Positions 12,447 through 12,648 of a stretch of DNA of 12,648 bases are shown here, piece after piece. Positions within the stretch are counted from its first letter, which is position 1. Each line of letters opens with the position of its first letter. A model generated the notes under the pieces. That model made no database searches. It had not been told where the DNA came from and saw only the letters and a program-made list of their open reading frames with translations. A program made the position numbers and the translations under genes. Source of the DNA: Candidatus Bathyarchaeota archaeon (lineage in GTDB: Archaea; Thermoproteota; Bathyarchaeia; RBG-16-48-13; GCA-020355125); NCBI GenBank assembly GCA_030670615.1, contig DAOVBJ010000010.1:1-12648 (forward strand), in the 5' to 3' direction.

Positions 12447-12470
12447 ATCCTTCACAACCCCCACATGTTT

Positions 12471-12479
12471 GATAAATAG
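12471..12479 (-). promoter_or_regulatory. TATA box of the enolase-superfamily gene
   Basis: Reads CTATTTATC on the minus strand, centred about 28-29 bp before ATG 12446. The alternative GTG start at 12464 would fall inside the untranscribed promoter. Confidence 0.45.
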
Positions 12480-12648
12480 ACGTCATATGCTTAAATGTCT
12501 TCAACTCAACTTCTTCTCGAAACACCCCAAAGGCGTGTAGCTAGCTTGGATTTGTGCTAGTGAACATATTCTATGGAGGAAGATGGGTGTGGACCCCGTT
12601 TTCGCTTGGTCAGAGTATCTAAAAACCATATCTTCTATGCCTTGACAA
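12480..12648. other. Right-edge region, unassigned
   Basis: Contains the palindromic element TAGCTAGCTT (12538-12547). A forward frame opens at ATG 12573 and runs off the window, and GGAGGA at 12575-12580 precedes another ATG at 12583 that stops after 20 codons. A minus-strand frame is open from the window edge to TGA near 12501. None is long enough to judge. Confidence 0.3.

Noticed and set aside
12573..12648. Partial forward gene at the right edge
   Set aside because: Only 25 codons are visible, and two other frames in the same stretch are equally open or stop early.

Overview
The window is archaeal. It encodes Alba, an archaeal-type UMP kinase, ribosomal protein eL40, an archaeal/eukaryotic-type AspRS, Tsr3 and a stand-alone JAMM peptidase. 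Several promoters place a TATA-like box about 25-30 bp before the start codon (leaderless mRNAs), and GTG and TTG starts are common. A Thermoproteota/Bathyarchaeia-like organism would fit the mix of information-processing genes with D-amino-acid and sugar-acid catabolism, but that placement is inference. No tRNA, rRNA, CRISPR array, insertion sequence or phage gene was seen.

Layout. 1-414: AT-rich non-coding DNA with TAGCTA palindromes and a TATA box for pyrH. 415-1392: pyrH and a small winged-helix protein, 15 bp apart on +. 1510-1864: two short genes found by reading the sequence directly, a 58-residue two-helix membrane protein (+) and eL40 (-), convergent, with a 10-bp palindrome between their stop codons. 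1933-2600: no convincing protein, but many hairpins, then an 18-bp perfect palindrome and a 20-bp-spaced direct repeat leading into the alba promoter. 2666-4927: alba, a zinc-finger/KH protein, then aspS after a T-rich terminator. 4924-5691 (-): a MobB-like GTPase domain fused to a 4Fe-4S domain, sharing stop-codon bases with aspS. 5830-6366: tsr3. 6634-7464: an ATP-cone/PD-(D/E)XK nuclease with a G-rich motif in front of its promoter. 7465-8054: mostly unassigned, with one weak ORF. 8055-8897: nfo (endonuclease IV). 8986-12446 (all -): a JAMM peptidase, a D-aminoacylase-family amidohydrolase and a mandelate racemase-family enzyme.

Functionally, the left two thirds is information processing and nucleotide supply (UMP kinase, ribosomal protein, chromatin protein, RNA-binding protein, tRNA charging, rRNA modification, DNA repair nuclease). 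The right end looks like a small catabolic group for D-amino-acid derivatives and sugar acids.

The observations I rate most worth checking are: (i) the AspRS has substitutions at otherwise near-invariant aspartate-pocket positions and mixed tRNA-discrimination positions; (ii) TAGCTA-type palindromes recur about ten times, all between genes; (iii) the structured, gene-free block at 1933-2600 and the symmetric elements upstream of alba; (iv) the ATP-cone nuclease; and (v) the MobB domain with a damaged Walker A motif.
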